Positions 1-12,012 of a stretch of 64,000 nt of DNA are shown here, piece after piece. A program made the translations under genes and the position numbers. The stretch is taken from assembly GCA_949152475.1 (NCBI GenBank), contig OX424560.1, forward strand, positions 42,734,719-42,798,718, read 5' to 3'. Origin of the DNA: Terebella lapidaria. Lineage: Eukaryota > Annelida > Polychaeta > Terebellida > Terebellidae. The notes under the pieces were generated by a model. That model ran no database searches. It was not told the origin of the DNA and was given only the letters and a program-made list of their open reading frames with translations. Each line of letters opens with the position of its first letter. The stretch's first letter is position 1.

Positions 1-490
1 ACATATCGGTGGTTTTCTGACTCAGTGATGTACTAGTGATATAACAAAGCCTAAAACTCTACTCTTAATACAGTCTGTGTCAAACGACAGGCCACTTTAT
101 ATCAGAACTATTGGGGGTGATGAACCGGCGGAGCAAACGGGCCCCATTCCCGGTTTTTAGCAGTAACTTGCCATAGAGGACCTGTTACAATACATACACC
201 ACTTGACGCTGTGGGCCAGGTTGGTGCTGTGCATAGAGCTCAGGACTTTGAATCCACGGACCCGGGTTCAACTCTCTCTCTCAAAACTTGTTTTTTTTCT
301 CTCTAACTTACAGGATCATGTCTTTTATAGCATAACTGCACAATTTAATACATGTACAACTTACTTAACAGCAACTAGAAAAAACTATTCAAGTCTCTCT
401 CAAAACGTTTTTTAGCTGGTTTATTATAGACTTCTCTTCAAGTTCATTACTTTATTTTGCCAAGTCCTAGCTCTTTGAGCGATTGCTTCA
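1..490 (+). mobile_element. Array unit, 5' truncated by window start
   Basis: 3' part of a long or short unit. It holds the second half of the shared tail module (1-160), a tRNA-Gln-like domain (about 214-277) followed by a run of eight T (291-298), an AT-rich stretch, and the 3' end: ATTTTGCCAAGT, hairpin GCTCTTTGAGC (470-480) and GATTGCTTCA. The class cannot be told because the 5' part lies outside the window. Confidence 0.7.
214..277 (+). repeat. tRNA-Gln-like domain (representative, type T2)
   Basis: A box TTGGTGCTGTGC, anticodon-loop CTTTGAA (TTG) and B box GGTTCAACTC are in tRNA order and spacing. GGACTTTGAATCCA matches the anticodon arm of tRNA-Gln(TTG). The acceptor stem is absent and the D, anticodon and T stems pair only partly, so it is a tRNA-derived (SINE-like) domain and not a working tRNA. 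T8 at 291-298 could stop RNA polymerase III. There are 49 such domains before 35,300; positions are given under each unit. Confidence 0.7.
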
Positions 491-532
491 TTTGTATGTT
501 TGTCTGTCCGTCAGTTTGCACGATAGCGGGCG

Positions 533-1340
533 CAATTCTTATCGGATTTTCATAAAATTTTGACACAACATGTGCAAGTATCTTCCTCATAAGCCTTTCG
601 TTTCTGAAGGTCAAAGGTCAAAAATTGACGCCAAGGTCGTTCAAAAACCATAATATTAAAAATTGTAATAACTCCAGTTATATTTCATCTGGAGTTTCGA
701 GATTTCTTGCATCGATTACTATGGCCAATTCTGCATCTTTTGATGTATGGCCGACAGCTGTTGCATCAAAATTGACGATTTTGACTCCAGGTTAAAAAGA
801 CGAGGGTCAGGAGTTTCTCTATCAAAAGTTTCATGCATTGCTGTGCAGTCAATTCTTTTCGGATTCTTATGAAATTTTCACAGCATATGCACACCAAATG
901 TCGGCATATTCCTGTTGTTTCTCAAGGTCAAAGGTCAAGAATTACCGCCAAGGTCATTGAAAAACCAAAAAATTAAAAATCGTCATAACTCCACTTTGAT
1001 TCCACCTGCACTTCCAAAATTGTCCACCTATTTTACTATGGCCAATTCTGCATATTTTGATGTATGTCCGACAGTGATTGAATCAAAATTGACGAATCAA
1101 ACTCCAGGTGAAATACATGGGGGTCAGGAATTTCGGATCCAAAGTTTAACACATTGCTGTGCAGTCAATTCTTGTGTGATTTTGACGAGATTCTCACAGA
1201 ATATGTGCACAAAACATCCGCATAACCCTGTTGATTTGGAACATCATAGCTCTAAAACTGTTGTCATGGTAACGGAAAAATCGTTACTTGACAAATCACA
1301 TGAAAACCGTGATAGCATTGCTATACGAAATACACCACCT
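533..1340 (+). repeat. Three internal 317-bp repeats of a long unit
   Basis: Representative internal tandem repeat. Starts at 533, 850 and 1167 are equally spaced by 317 bp. Each repeat runs CAATTCTT, ATGAAATTTT, an AGGTCA pair (or its degraded form in repeat 3), AAAAACC, then TAACTCCA and TATGGCCAATTCTGCAT. The third is cut short by the tRNA-like domain. All long units of the array have this arrangement; short units keep a single repeat that looks like a fusion of the first and third. Confidence 0.8.
608..620 (+). promoter_or_regulatory. AGGTCA direct repeat, 1-bp spacing (DR1)
   Basis: AGGTCAAAGGTCA is a perfect DR1. In animals this is the consensus site for RXR heterodimers, HNF4 and COUP-TF nuclear receptors (family knowledge). 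The same site lies at 925-937 and in the first two internal repeats of nearly every long unit. Whether any protein binds here is unknown; the motif may be part of the element's own sequence. Confidence 0.5.
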
Positions 1341-2213
1341 CACATTGCCTGCGACATAGAGCTTAGGACTTTAAATCCACAGACCCGTGTTCGAGTCTCT
1401 CTTGAAACTATTTTTTTTTATCGCTTGCTTACACGATCAAGTATTTAATTCCAAATAACAAAACAACGCATTCATAATGTAGGTATTCAGCAAATAAATG
1501 TACCAGGAGTAATTTTCATAGTTTTCATGTCATCATACTTAACTATTTGTCGCTAAAAATATCACTTAACAGTGTTTCATTGGTTCCATCATGATCGTGT
1601 CTTTTATGCATCATAGCGCATCCGTGTTAGCTCCATTCTATCAATAATACATACATCATTATATCGTTCCATCTCGGTTGCGTAGTAATACAGTATATCA
1701 TAAAAGTATCCAAATGCAGATCTCAAACAACATTTCTTTTGTTTTCTGACTCAGAGGTGTACAAGTGATATAACGAAGCCTAAAACTCTTGTCTAAATAC
1801 AATCTGTGGAAAGCGACAGGCTCTTTTATATCAGAACTATCCTGGGTGACGAAACGGCGTAGAGATCAGCCCAATTCCCGGTTTTTAGCAGTAATTTGCC
1901 TTCAAGAACCTGTTACAATACAACACAACTTGATACTGTCGGCCACTTTGGTGCAGTGGGTAGAGCTCAGGACTCTGAATCCACAGACCCCGGGTTCAAC
2001 TCTCTCTCAAAACTTGTTTTTTCTCTCTAACTTACAGGATCATGTCTTTTATAGCATAACTGCACAATTTAATACATGTACAACTTACTTAACAGCAACT
2101 AGAAAACACTATTCAAGTCTCTCTCAGAACGTTTTTAGCTGGTTTATTATAGACTTCTTTTCAAGTTCATTACTTTATTTTGCCAAGTCCTAGCTCTTTG
2201 AGCGATTGCTTCA

Positions 2214-3268
2214 GTTGTATGTTGCTCAGCGATCGAATATGTGTTCTGTCCGTCTGTTCGCACGATAGCGGGCGCAATCCTTGTCGGAATGACATGAAAT
2301 TTTCAAAGAAGATGCACATAAGACTCCTGCACAAGCCTATCGATTTTGAAGGTCATAGCTTAAAAACTGTTGTCTTGGCGACTGAAAAACCGTTACATAA
2401 CTATAACTATGGAGGCTGGAAAACCATAAAGTAACTGTTACATGGAATACACTTCTTCACACTGTCGGCAACGTTGGTGCAGTGGATAGAGCGTAAGACT
2501 TTGAATCCAAAGACCCGTGTTCAACCCTCCCTCAAAACTCAAATCTCTTTTATCTCTAACTTAGTTTTTATACAGTCAGCTGCAGTGTTATTTCTAGTTT
2601 ATAATGCACCTTTTACATTTGGAATAGATTGAAAACTCGCCGAGATATCAAAGTAGAAAGAGCAGTGGGGTGAATCTGATTCTCAATCCGTTCACACGCC
2701 AATAAGCTGTAGAAACGATTAACCCCTGTAGACATGTCCCGTCCTAAATACACACGCTCGGTTGCATAGCAATACAGTATATCATATTTGTATCCAGATG
2801 CAGATCTCAAGCAACATTTCAGTGGTTTTCTAACCCAGTGATGTACAAGTGATACAACAAAGCCTAAAACTCTAGTCTAAATACAGTCTGTGTCAAGCGA
2901 CAGGCTCCCTTATGTTAGGACTGCTGGGTGTGATGAACCGGCATAGCAAACGGGCCCCATTCCCGGTTTTTAGCAGTAATTTGCCGTAAAGGACCTGTTA
3001 CAATACATACACCACTCTGAATCCACAGACCCCGGGTTCAACTCCCTCTCAAAACTTGTTTTTTTCTCTCCAACTTACAGGATCATGTCTTTTATAGCAT
3101 AACTGCACAATTTAATACATGTACAACTTACTTAACAGCAACTATATAATTAAAAAAAAGAACTATTCAAATCTCTCTCAAAACGTTTTTTAGCTGGTTT
3201 ATTATAGACTTCTTTTCAAGTTCATTACTTTATTTTGCCAAGTCCTAGCTCTTTGAGCGATTGCTTCA
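2214..3268 (+). mobile_element. Short unit of Helentron-like array
   Basis: Starts GTTGTATGTTGCTCAGCGAT instead of the palindrome plus GTTT tract. One internal repeat, then tRNA-Gln-like domain T1 (about 2470-2530), the shared tail module (from about 2575), and only the 3' half of tRNA-like domain T2 (3013-3050; A-box half missing). Ends with the GCTCTTTGAGC hairpin and GATTGCTTCA. Confidence 0.75.
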
Positions 3269-3853
3269 GTTGTATGTTGCTCAGCGATCAAATATGTGTT
3301 CTGTCCGTCTGTTCGCACGACAGCGGGCGCAATCCTTGTCGGAATGACATGAAATTTTCAAAGAAGATGCGCATAAGACTCCTGCAAAAGCCTTTTGATT
3401 TTGAAAGTCATAGCTTAAAAACTGTTGTCTTGGCGACTGAAAAACCGTTACATAACTATAACTATGGAGGCTGGAAAACCATAAAGTAACTGTTACATGG
3501 AATACACTTCTTCACACTGTCGGCGACGTTGGTGCTGTGGATAGAGCGTAAGACTTTGAATCCAAAGACCCGTGTTCAATCCTCCCTCAAAACTCTAATC
3601 TCTTCTATCTCTAACTTAGTTTTTATACAGTCAGTTGCAGTGTTATTTCTAGTTTATAATGCACCTTTTACATTTGGAATAGATTGAAAACTCGCCGAGA
3701 TATCAAAGTAGAAAGAGCAGTGGGGTGAATCTGATTCTCAATCCGTTCACACGCCAATAAGCTCTCAGAACGTTTTTTAGCTGGTTTATAGACATCTGTT
3801 TAAGTTCATTGACTTTATTTTGCCAAGTCCTAGCTCTTTGAGCGATTGCTTCA
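3269..3853 (+). mobile_element. Short unit with large internal deletion
   Basis: Only 585 bp. Has the short-unit start, one internal repeat and T1 (3522-3585), then the first half of the tail module. At about 3763 the text jumps from AATAAGCT to CTCAGAACG, normally several hundred bases downstream, so the rest of the tail module and T2 are missing. The two joined segments share only a few bases, which suggests a deletion or recombination between units. Confidence 0.7.
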
Positions 3854-6178
3854 TTACTTGGCAAAATAAATTTTGCCAAGTATGTTGGTCAGTCATCTTG
3901 TTTGTTTGTTTGTTTGTATGTTTGTCTGTCCGTCAGTTTGCACGATAGCGGGCGCAATTCTTGTCGGATTTTCATGAAATTTTGACACAACATGTGCAAG
4001 CATCTTCCACATAAGCCTTTCGTTTCTGAAGGTCAAAGGTCAAAAATTGACGTCAAGGTCGTTCAAAAACCAAAAAATTAAAAATCGTAATAACTCCAGT
4101 TAAATTTTATCTGGAGTTTCGAGATTTCTAGCATCGATTACTATGGCCAATTCTGCATCTTTTGATGTATAGCCGACAGCTGTTGAGTGAAAATTGACGA
4201 TTTTGACTCCAGGTTAAAAAGACGGGGGTCAGGAATTTCTGGATCAAAACTTTCATGCATTGCTGTGCAGTCATTTCTTGCCGGATTCTCATGAAATTTT
4301 GAACGCTTATTCACACAGGATGTCGGCATAATCCTGTTGTTTTTCAAGGTCAAAGGTCAAGAATTAACGCCAAGGTCATTGAAAAACAAAAAAATTAAAA
4401 ATCGTCATAACTCCACTTTTATTCCACCTGCACTTTCAAAAGTGTTCAAGTCGTTTACTATGGCCAATTCTGCATATCTTGATGTATGTCCGACAGCGAT
4501 TGAATCAAAATTGACGAATCAAGCTCCTGGTGAAATACATGGGGGTCAGGAATTTCGGATCCAAAGTTTAACACATTGCTGTGCAGTCAATTCTTGTGTG
4601 ATTTTGACGAGATTCTCACAGAATATGTGCACAAAACATCTGCATAACCCTATTGATTTGGAACATCATAGCTCTAAAACTGTTGTCATGGTAACGGAAA
4701 AACCGTTACTTGACAAATCACATGAAAACCGTGATAGCATTGCTATACGAAATACACCACCTCACATTGCCTGCGACGTTAGTGCTGTGCATAGAGCTTA
4801 GGACTTTAAATCCACAGACCCGTGTTCGAGTCTCTCTTGAAACTATTTTTTTTTTATCGCTTGCTTACACGATCATGTATTTAATTCCAAATAACAAAAC
4901 AACGCATTCATAATGTAGGTATCCAGCAAATAAATGCACCAGGAGTAATTTTCATAGTTTTCATGTCATCATACTTAACTATTTGTCGCTATAAATATCA
5001 CTTAACAGTGTCTCATTGGTTCCATCATGATCGTGTCTTTTATGCATCATAGCGCATCCGTGTTAGCTAGATTCTATCAATAATACATACATCATTATAT
5101 CGTTCCATCTCGGTTGCGTAGTAATACAGTATATCATAAAAGTATCCAAATGCAGATCTCAAACAACATTTCTTTTGTTTTCTGACTCAGAGGTGTACAA
5201 GTGATATAAGGAAGCCTAAAACTCTTGTCTAAATACAATCCGTGGCAAGCGACAGGCTCTTTTATATCAGAACTATCCTGGGTGACGAAACGGCGTAGAG
5301 ATCAGCCCCATTCCCGGTTTTTAGCAGTAATTTGCCTTCAAGGACCTGTTACAATACAACACAACTTGATGCTGTCGGCCACTTTGGTGCAGTGGGTAGA
5401 GCTCAGGACTCTGAATCCACAGACCCGGGTTCAACCCTCCCTCAAAACTCTAATCTCTTTTATCTCTAACTTAGTTTTTATACAGTCAGTTGCAGTGTTA
5501 TTTCTAGTTTATAATGCACCTTTTACATTTGGAATAGATTGAAAACTCGCCGAGATATCTAAGTAGAAAGAGCAGTGGGGTGAATCTGATACTCAATCCG
5601 TTCACACACCAATAAGCTGTAGAAACGATTACCCCCTGTGGACATGTCCGGTCCTAAATACACACGCTCGGTTGCATAGCAATACAGTATATCATATATG
5701 TATCCAGATGCACATCTCAAACAACATTTAAGTGGTTTTCTAACTCAGTGATGTACAAGTGATATAACAAAGCCTAAAACTCTAGTCTAAATACAGTCTG
5801 TGTCAAGCGACAGGCTCCCTTATATTAGGACTGCTGGGGGTGACGAGCAGGCAAAGGAACCGGCCCCATTCCCGGTTTTTAGCAGTAATTTGCCATAGAG
5901 GAACTGTCACAATACAACACAACTTGACGCTGTCGGCCACTTTGGTGCTGTGCATAGAGCTCAGGACTTTGAATCCACAGACCCGGGTTCAAATCTCTCT
6001 TGAAATTATTTTATTTTTATTTTCAACTTACACAATCGTGATCATGAATTTCGTTCTAAACAACATAACAACACAATTTAATAACTGTATCAAGCTAGTG
6101 TAAAAGCTAGTGTATAGACTTCTTTTCCAGTTCATTACTTTATTTTGCCAAGTCCTAGCTCTCTGAGCGATTGCTTCA
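3854..6178 (+). mobile_element. Long unit with three tRNA-like domains
   Basis: Opens with the 5' palindrome (3855-3882) and a GTTT tract. Three 317-bp internal repeats, T3 (4772-4835) followed by a long T run, a post-tRNA segment, then a hybrid domain (5376-5440) that begins like T2 but continues into the T1 flank and a full tail module, and finally T2 (5934-6000). It reads as a long unit joined to the back half of a short unit. 3' hairpin is the GCTCTCTGAGC variant. Confidence 0.7.
3855..3882. repeat. 5'-end palindrome, GGCAAAAT type
   Basis: Arm TACTTGGCAAAAT, two-base centre, then the exact reverse complement. Followed by TATGTTGGTCAGTCATCTTG and the GTTT tract. Same palindrome at 6180-6207, 9765-9792, 13103-13130, 13145-13172 (one mismatch), 13196-13223, 16703-16730, 21391-21418, 24301-24328 and 28970-28997. 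The arm ATTTTGCCAAGT is repeated at the 3' end of every unit of this array. Confidence 0.85.
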
Positions 6179-7649
6179 TTACTTGGCAAAATAAATTTTG
6201 CCAAGTATGTTGGTCAGTCATCTTGTTTGTTTGTTTGTTTGTTTGTATGTTTGTCTGTCCGTCCGTTCGCACGATAGCGGGCGCAATTCTTGTCGGATTT
6301 TCATGAAATTTTGACACAACATGTGCAAGGATCTTCCTCATAAGCCTTTCGTTTCTGAAGGTCAAAGGTCAAAAATTGACGTCAAGGTCGTTCAAAAACC
6401 AAAAAATTAAAAATCGCAATAACTCCAATTATATTTTATCTGGAGTTTCGCGATTTCTTGCATCGATCACTATGGCCAATTCTGCATCTTTTGATGTATG
6501 GCCGACAGCTGTTGCATCAAAATTGACGATTTTGACTCCAGGTTAAAAAGACGGGGGTCAGGAGTTTCTGGATCAAAAGTTTCATGCATTGCTGTGCAGT
6601 CAATTTTTGTCGGATTCTTATGAAATTTTGACAGCATATGCACACAGTATAACGGCACATTCCTGTTGTTTTCTCAAGGTCAAAGGTCAAGAATTAACGC
6701 CAAGGTCATTGAAAAACCACAAAATTAAAAATCGTCATAACTCCACTTTCATTCCACCTGCACTTCCAAAAGTGTTCACGTCATTTACTATGGCCAATTC
6801 TGCATCATTTGGTGTATGACCGACAGCAGTTGGATCAAAATTGACGATTTAAACTCCAAGTGAAATACATGGGGGTCAGGAAGTTCGGATCCAAAGTTTA
6901 ACACATTGCTGTGCAGTCAATTCTTGTGTGATTTTGACGAAATTCTCATATAATATGTGCACGGAATGTCCGCATAACCCTTTTGATTTGGAACATCATA
7001 GCTCTGAAACTGTTGTCACGGCAACAGAAAATCGTTACTGAAAAGCATTACATGAAAACGATAATAGCATTGCTATATGAAACACTCCGCTTCACATCGC
7101 CAGCCACGTTAGTGCTGAGCGTAGAGCGTAGGACTTTGAATCCACAGACCCGGGTTCAATACTATCTCAAAACTATTTTTTTTTCTCCATTAAAAGATCA
7201 TGTATTCAATTCCAAACAACGAAACAACACATTCGTAGTGTACAAAATCAGCAAATAAATGTAGCACGAGTAATCTTTATCGTTATTATGTCATCATACT
7301 TAATTATTTCTCACTATGAATTCCTTAAAGTCATTTAACAGTGTCTCATTGGTTCCATTATGATCGTGTCCTTCATGCATCATAATGCATCTGTGTTAAG
7401 TCCATTCTGGCATGATTTGTATTCACCGAGTGTCTCTATTCGTTTTGTTCACTTGTTGTCATTGTAATTTTTCATCTGTAACTTACAAGATCATGATCAT
7501 GCTTTCAATTCTGAAGAATGTAGCAGCACAATTTAATGTTATTACAGTGTTATGATGCTAGGGTTTATAGACCAAAGCTGGTTTATAGACTTCTCTTCAA
7601 GTTCATTACTTTATTTTGCCAAGTCCTAGCTCTTTGAGCGATTGCTTCA
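6179..7649 (+). mobile_element. Long unit, variant with one tRNA-like domain
   Basis: 5' palindrome, GTTT tract, three internal repeats, T3 (7102-7165) with T9 at 7176-7184, then a distinct 3' part (TTGTATTCACCGAGTGTCTC and onward) in place of the tail module and T2. The same variant occurs at 16693, 24300 and 31852, always followed by short units. Confidence 0.75.
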
Positions 7650-8706
7650 GTTGTATGTTGCTCAGCGATTAAATATGTGTTCTGTCCGTCTGTTCGCACG
7701 ATAGCGGGCGCAATCCCTGTCGGAATGACATGAAATTTTCAAAGAAGATGCGCATAAGACTCCTGCACAAGCCTATTGATTTTGAACGTCATAGCTTAAA
7801 AACTGTTGTCTTGGCGACTGAAAAACCGCTACATAACTATAACTATGGAGGCTGGAAAACCATAAAGTAACTGTTACATGGAATACACTTCTTCACACTG
7901 TCGGCAACGTTGGTGCAGTGGATAGAGCGTAAGACTTTGAATCTGAAGACCCGTGTTCAACCCTCCCTCAAAACTCTAATCTCTTTTATCTCTAACTTAG
8001 TTTTTATACAGTCAGTTGCAGTGTTATTTCTAGTTTATAATGCACCTTTCACATTTGTAATAAATTGAAAACTCGCCGAGATATCAAAGTAGAAAGAGCA
8101 GTGGGGTGAATCTGATTCTCAATCCGTTCACACGCCAATAAGCTGTAGAAACGATTACCCCCTGTGGACATGTCCCGTCCTAAATACACACGCTCGGTTG
8201 CATAGCAATACAGTATATCATATATGTATCCAGATGCAGATCTCAAACAACATTTCAGTGGTTTTCTAACTCAGTGATGTACAAGTGATATAACAAAGCC
8301 TAAAACTCTAGTCTAAATACAGTCTGTGTCAAGCGACAGGCTCCCTTATATTAGGACTGCTGGGGGTGACAAACCGGCAAAGGAACCGGTCCCATTCCCG
8401 GTTTTTAGCAGTAATTTGCCATAGAGGAACTGTCACAATACAACACAACTTGACGCTGTCGGCCACTTTGGTGCTGTGCGTAGAGCTCAGGACTTTGAAT
8501 CCACAGACCCGGGTTCAAATCTCTCTTGAAATTATTTTATTTTTATTTTCAACTTACACAATCATGATCATGAATTTCGTTCTAAACAACATAACAACAC
8601 AATTTAATAACTGTATCAAGCTAGTGTAAAAGCTAGTGTATAGACTTCTTTTCCAGTTCATTACTTTATTTTGCCAAGTCCTAGCTCTCTCTGAGCGATT
8701 GCTTCA
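7650..8706 (+). mobile_element. Short unit, first of a near-identical pair
   Basis: 1,057 bp: short start, one internal repeat, T1 (7902-7965), tail module (from about 8009), T2 (8461-8525). The AT-rich segment after T2 contains the direct repeat GCTAGTGTA. Differs from the next unit at only a few positions that I can see and shares its private variants (GAACGTC, CCGCTACAT, ATCTGAAGACC), so the pair is a very recent tandem duplication. Confidence 0.8.
8009..8400 (+). repeat. Shared tail module (representative copy)
   Basis: Runs from CAGTCAGTTGCAGTGTTATT through CTCGCCGAGATATCAAAG, CCCCCTGTGGACATGT and TATATCATATATGTATCC to about AACCGG. I count 16 copies before 35,000 and 8 after 40,700 (about 40768, 42135, 43491, 44914, 47089, 50328, 61826, 63811), so two otherwise different element families carry it. 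On the minus strand many copies keep a 65-codon frame (here 8049-8246); I do not call it a gene. Confidence 0.7.
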
Positions 8707-9763
8707 GTTGTATGTTGCTCAGCGATCAAATATGTGTTCTGTCCGTCTGTTCGCACGATAGCGGGCGCAATCCTTGCCGGAATGACATGAAATTTTCAAA
8801 GAAGATGCGCATAAGACTCCTGCACAAGCCTATTGATTTTGAACGTCATAGCTTAAAAACTGTTGTCTTGGCGACTGAAAAACCGCTACATAACTATAAC
8901 TATGGAGGCTGGAAAACCATAAAGTAACTGTTACATGGAATACACTTCTTCACACTGTCGGCAACGTTGGTGCAGTGGATAGAGCGTAAGACTTTGAATC
9001 TGAAGACCCGTGTTCAACCCTCCCTCAAAACTCTAATCTCTTTTATCTCTAACTTAGTTTTTATACAGTCAGTTGCAGTGTTATTTCTAGTTTATAATGC
9101 ACCTTTCACATTTGTAATAAATTGAAAACTCGCCGAGATATCAAAGTAGAAAGAGCAGTGGGGTGAATCTGATTCTCAATCCGTTCACACGCCAATAAGC
9201 TGTAGAAACGATTACCCCCTGTGGACATGTCCCGTCCTAAATACACACGCTCGGTTGCATAGCAATACAGTATATCATATATGTATCCAGATGCAGATCT
9301 CAAACAACATTTCAGTGGTTTTCTAACTCAGTGATGTACAAGTGATATAACAAAGCCTAAAACTCTAGTCTAAATACAGTCTGTGTCAAGCGACAGGCTC
9401 CCTTATATTAGGACTGCTGGGGGTGACAAACCGGCAAAGGAACCGGTCCCATTCCCGGTTTTTAGCAGTAATTTGCCATAGAGGAACTGTCACAATACAA
9501 CACAACTTGACGCTGTCGGCCACTTTGGTGCTGTGCGTAGAGCTCAGGACTTTGAATCCACAGACCCGGGTTCAAATCTCTCTTGAAATTATTTTATTTT
9601 TATTTTCAACTTACACAATCATGATCATGAATTTCGTTCTAAACAACATAACAACACAATTTAATAACTGTATCAAGCTAGTGTAAAAGCTAGTGTATAG
9701 ACTTCTTTTCCAGTTCATTACTTTATTTTGCCAAGTCCTAGCTCTCTCTGAGCGATTGCTTCA
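8707..9763 (+). mobile_element. Short unit, second of a near-identical pair
   Basis: Also 1,057 bp, with T1 at 8960-9022 and T2 at 9517-9582, in the same layout as the preceding copy. The 3' hairpin region is the CTCTCT variant in both. Confidence 0.8.
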
Positions 9764-12012
9764 TTACTTGGCAAAATAAATTTTGCCAAGTATGTTGGTC
9801 AGTCATCTTGTTTGTTTGTTTGTTTGTTTGTATGTTTGTCTGTCCGTCCGTTCGCACGATAGCGGGCGCAATTCTTGTCGGATTTTCATGTAATTTTGAC
9901 ACAACATGTGCAAAGATCTTCCTCATAAGCCTTTCGTTTCTGAAGGTCAAAGGTCAAAAATTGACGTCAAGGTCGTTCAAAAACGAAAAAATTAAAAATC
10001 GCAATAACTCCAGTTATATTTTATCTGGAGTTTCGAGATTTCTTGCATCGATTACTATGGCCAATTCTGCATCTTTTGATGTATGGCCGACAGCTGTTGA
10101 GTCAAAATTGACGATTTTGACTCCAGGTTAAAAAGACGGGGGTCTGGAGTTTCTGGATCAAAAGTTTCATGCATTGTTGTGCAGTCAATTCTTGTCGGAT
10201 TCTTATGAAATTTTCACAGCACATGTACACAAGATGTCGGCATATTCCTGTTGTTTCTCAAGGTCAAAGGTCAAGAATTAACGCCAAGGTCATTGAAAAA
10301 CCAAAAAATTAAAAACCGTCATAACTCCACTTTTATTCCACCTGCACTTCCAAGAGTGTTCACGTCTTTTATTATGGCCAATTCTACATCATTTGATGTA
10401 TGACCGACAGCGGTTGCATCAAAATTGACCATTTAAACTCCAGGTGAAACACATGGGGGTCAGGAATTTCGGATCCAAAATTTAACACATTGCTGTGCAG
10501 TCGATTCTTGTGTGATTTTGACGAAATTCTCACAGAATATGTGCGCAGAACGTCTGCATAACCCTAATGATTTGGAACATTATAACTCTAAAACTGTTGT
10601 CATGGCAACAAAAATTCGTTACTTGAAAGCATTGCATGAAAACCACGATAGCATTGCTAAATGAAATACATCTCTTCACATTGCTAGCGACGTCAGTGCT
10701 GTGCGTAGAGCTTAGGACCTTTAATCCACAGACCCGGGTTCAAGTCTCTCTCAGAACTATTTTTTTTCTCTATTTTTTAATTACAAATAACAAAACAGAC
10801 GTTCGTAGTGTACAAATTCAGCAAATAAATGTAGCAGGAGAAATCTACATCGTTTTTATGTCATCGTACTCAATTATTTCTCACCAAGAATTTCCTAAAA
10901 TCATTTAATAGTGTCTCATTGGTTCCATTATGATCATGTTTTCCATGCATCATAACGCACCTGTTAACTCCTAAATATGAGTAATCAGCAATATATTCGC
11001 CATGTGACAGTGTGTGCGATTAGGCAAAAAGCGCGGACCTCATAGTGCCAGGCAATTTGCGTACCATTGAAGATTTTCCCAGTCGAGTGACTCGATTCCA
11101 CATGCAATATGACTAGAATCTAGCATCAATGCGAGATTATAAATTACAGTTACCCGGCGATTTAGCAGCCAGTTATTCAAGTTTTTTTTAAAATGCTAGT
11201 TGTCTGCAGTTAACCTATCAATCGTAGGCTACAGGCCCTAACCAGCCAGCATGAGCAGCATCTGTCAACTCACGTAGGCCTGCATGATCGATCTGGGTTT
11301 GGGTTTGTTTTTCGTTTTGACGGAATTTCTATCACAAAACAACACATTGATAGTGTACAAATTCAGCAAATAAATATTGCAGCAGTAATCTTCGTCATTT
11401 TTATGTCATCACACCTAATTATTTCATGGTATATATTTTTCCAAGTCATTTACAGTGTCTAATTGGTTCCATTATGATCATGTGTTTCATGCATCATAGC
11501 GCATCTGTGTTATCTCCTGAATATACAGAACTCGGTTGCGTAGTAATACAGTATATCATATATGTATCCAAATGCAGATCTCAAACAACATTTTGGTGGT
11601 TTTCTGACTCAGTGATGTACTAGTGATATAACAAAGCCTAAAACTCTACTCTTAATACAGTCTGTGTCAAACGACAGGCTACTTTATATCAGAACTATTG
11701 GGGGTGATCAACCGGCGGAGGAAACCGGCCCCATTCCCGGTTTTTAGCAGTAATTTGCCGTAAAAGACCTTTTGCAATACATACACCACTTGACGTTGTG
11801 GGCCAGGTTGGTGCTGTGCATAGAGCTCAGGACTTGAAATTATTTTATTTTTATTTTCAACTTACACAATCATGATCATGAATTTCGTTCTGAACAACAT
11901 AACAACACAATTTAAAAACTGTATCAAGCTAGTGTAAAAGCTAGTGTATAGACTTCTTTTCCAGTTCATTACTTTATTTTGCCAAGTCCTAGCTCTCTGA
12001 GCGATTGCTTCA
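9764..12012 (+). mobile_element. Long unit with foreign insert and duplicated segment
   Basis: Palindrome (9765-9792), GTTT tract, three internal repeats and T3 (10686-10750). The post-tRNA segment appears twice (about 10790-10978 and 11336-11530) around a unique stretch at 10979-11335. The tail module's second half follows. T2 is cut in its anticodon region (11799-11836), jumping straight to the AT-rich segment that normally follows the domain. 3' end is intact. Confidence 0.7.
10979..11335. other. Unique DNA within the array
   Basis: About 357 bp not repeated elsewhere in the window, lying between two copies of the post-tRNA segment. It is less AT-rich than the flanks. I see no A/B boxes, no inverted ends and no convincing open frame. 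It may be a trapped piece of host DNA or another element's fragment. Boundaries are by comparison with sister units and good to about 10 bp. Confidence 0.55.

Larger units (their letters stand above)
491..2213 (+). mobile_element. Long unit of Helentron-like array
   Basis: Begins directly with the GTTT-type tract, without the 5' palindrome. Three internal repeats follow in 317-bp phase (CAATTCTT at 533, 850 and 1167). The first tRNA-Gln-like domain (about 1341-1405) has lost about 12 bp across its A box compared with the copy at 4772. A run of T follows at 1411. Then come a post-tRNA segment, the second half of the tail module, a second tRNA-like domain (1941-2003, anticodon-loop CTCTGAA) and the standard 3' end. 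No coding function is seen. Confidence 0.75.

Noticed and set aside
915-1448. Longest plus-strand open frame (177 codons) and similar frames at 4337-4801 and elsewhere
   Set aside because: They run through two internal repeats and the tRNA-like domain, change frame between sister units, and have no recognisable domain or codon bias.
2180-2434. 84-codon plus-strand frame repeated in most short units
   Set aside because: It starts in the 3' end of one unit and continues across the junction into the next, so it depends on the array arrangement and not on selection for a protein.
2470-2530. A functional tRNA-Gln gene
   Set aside because: A/B boxes are good but there is no acceptor stem and the stems pair poorly; this holds for all 49 domains.
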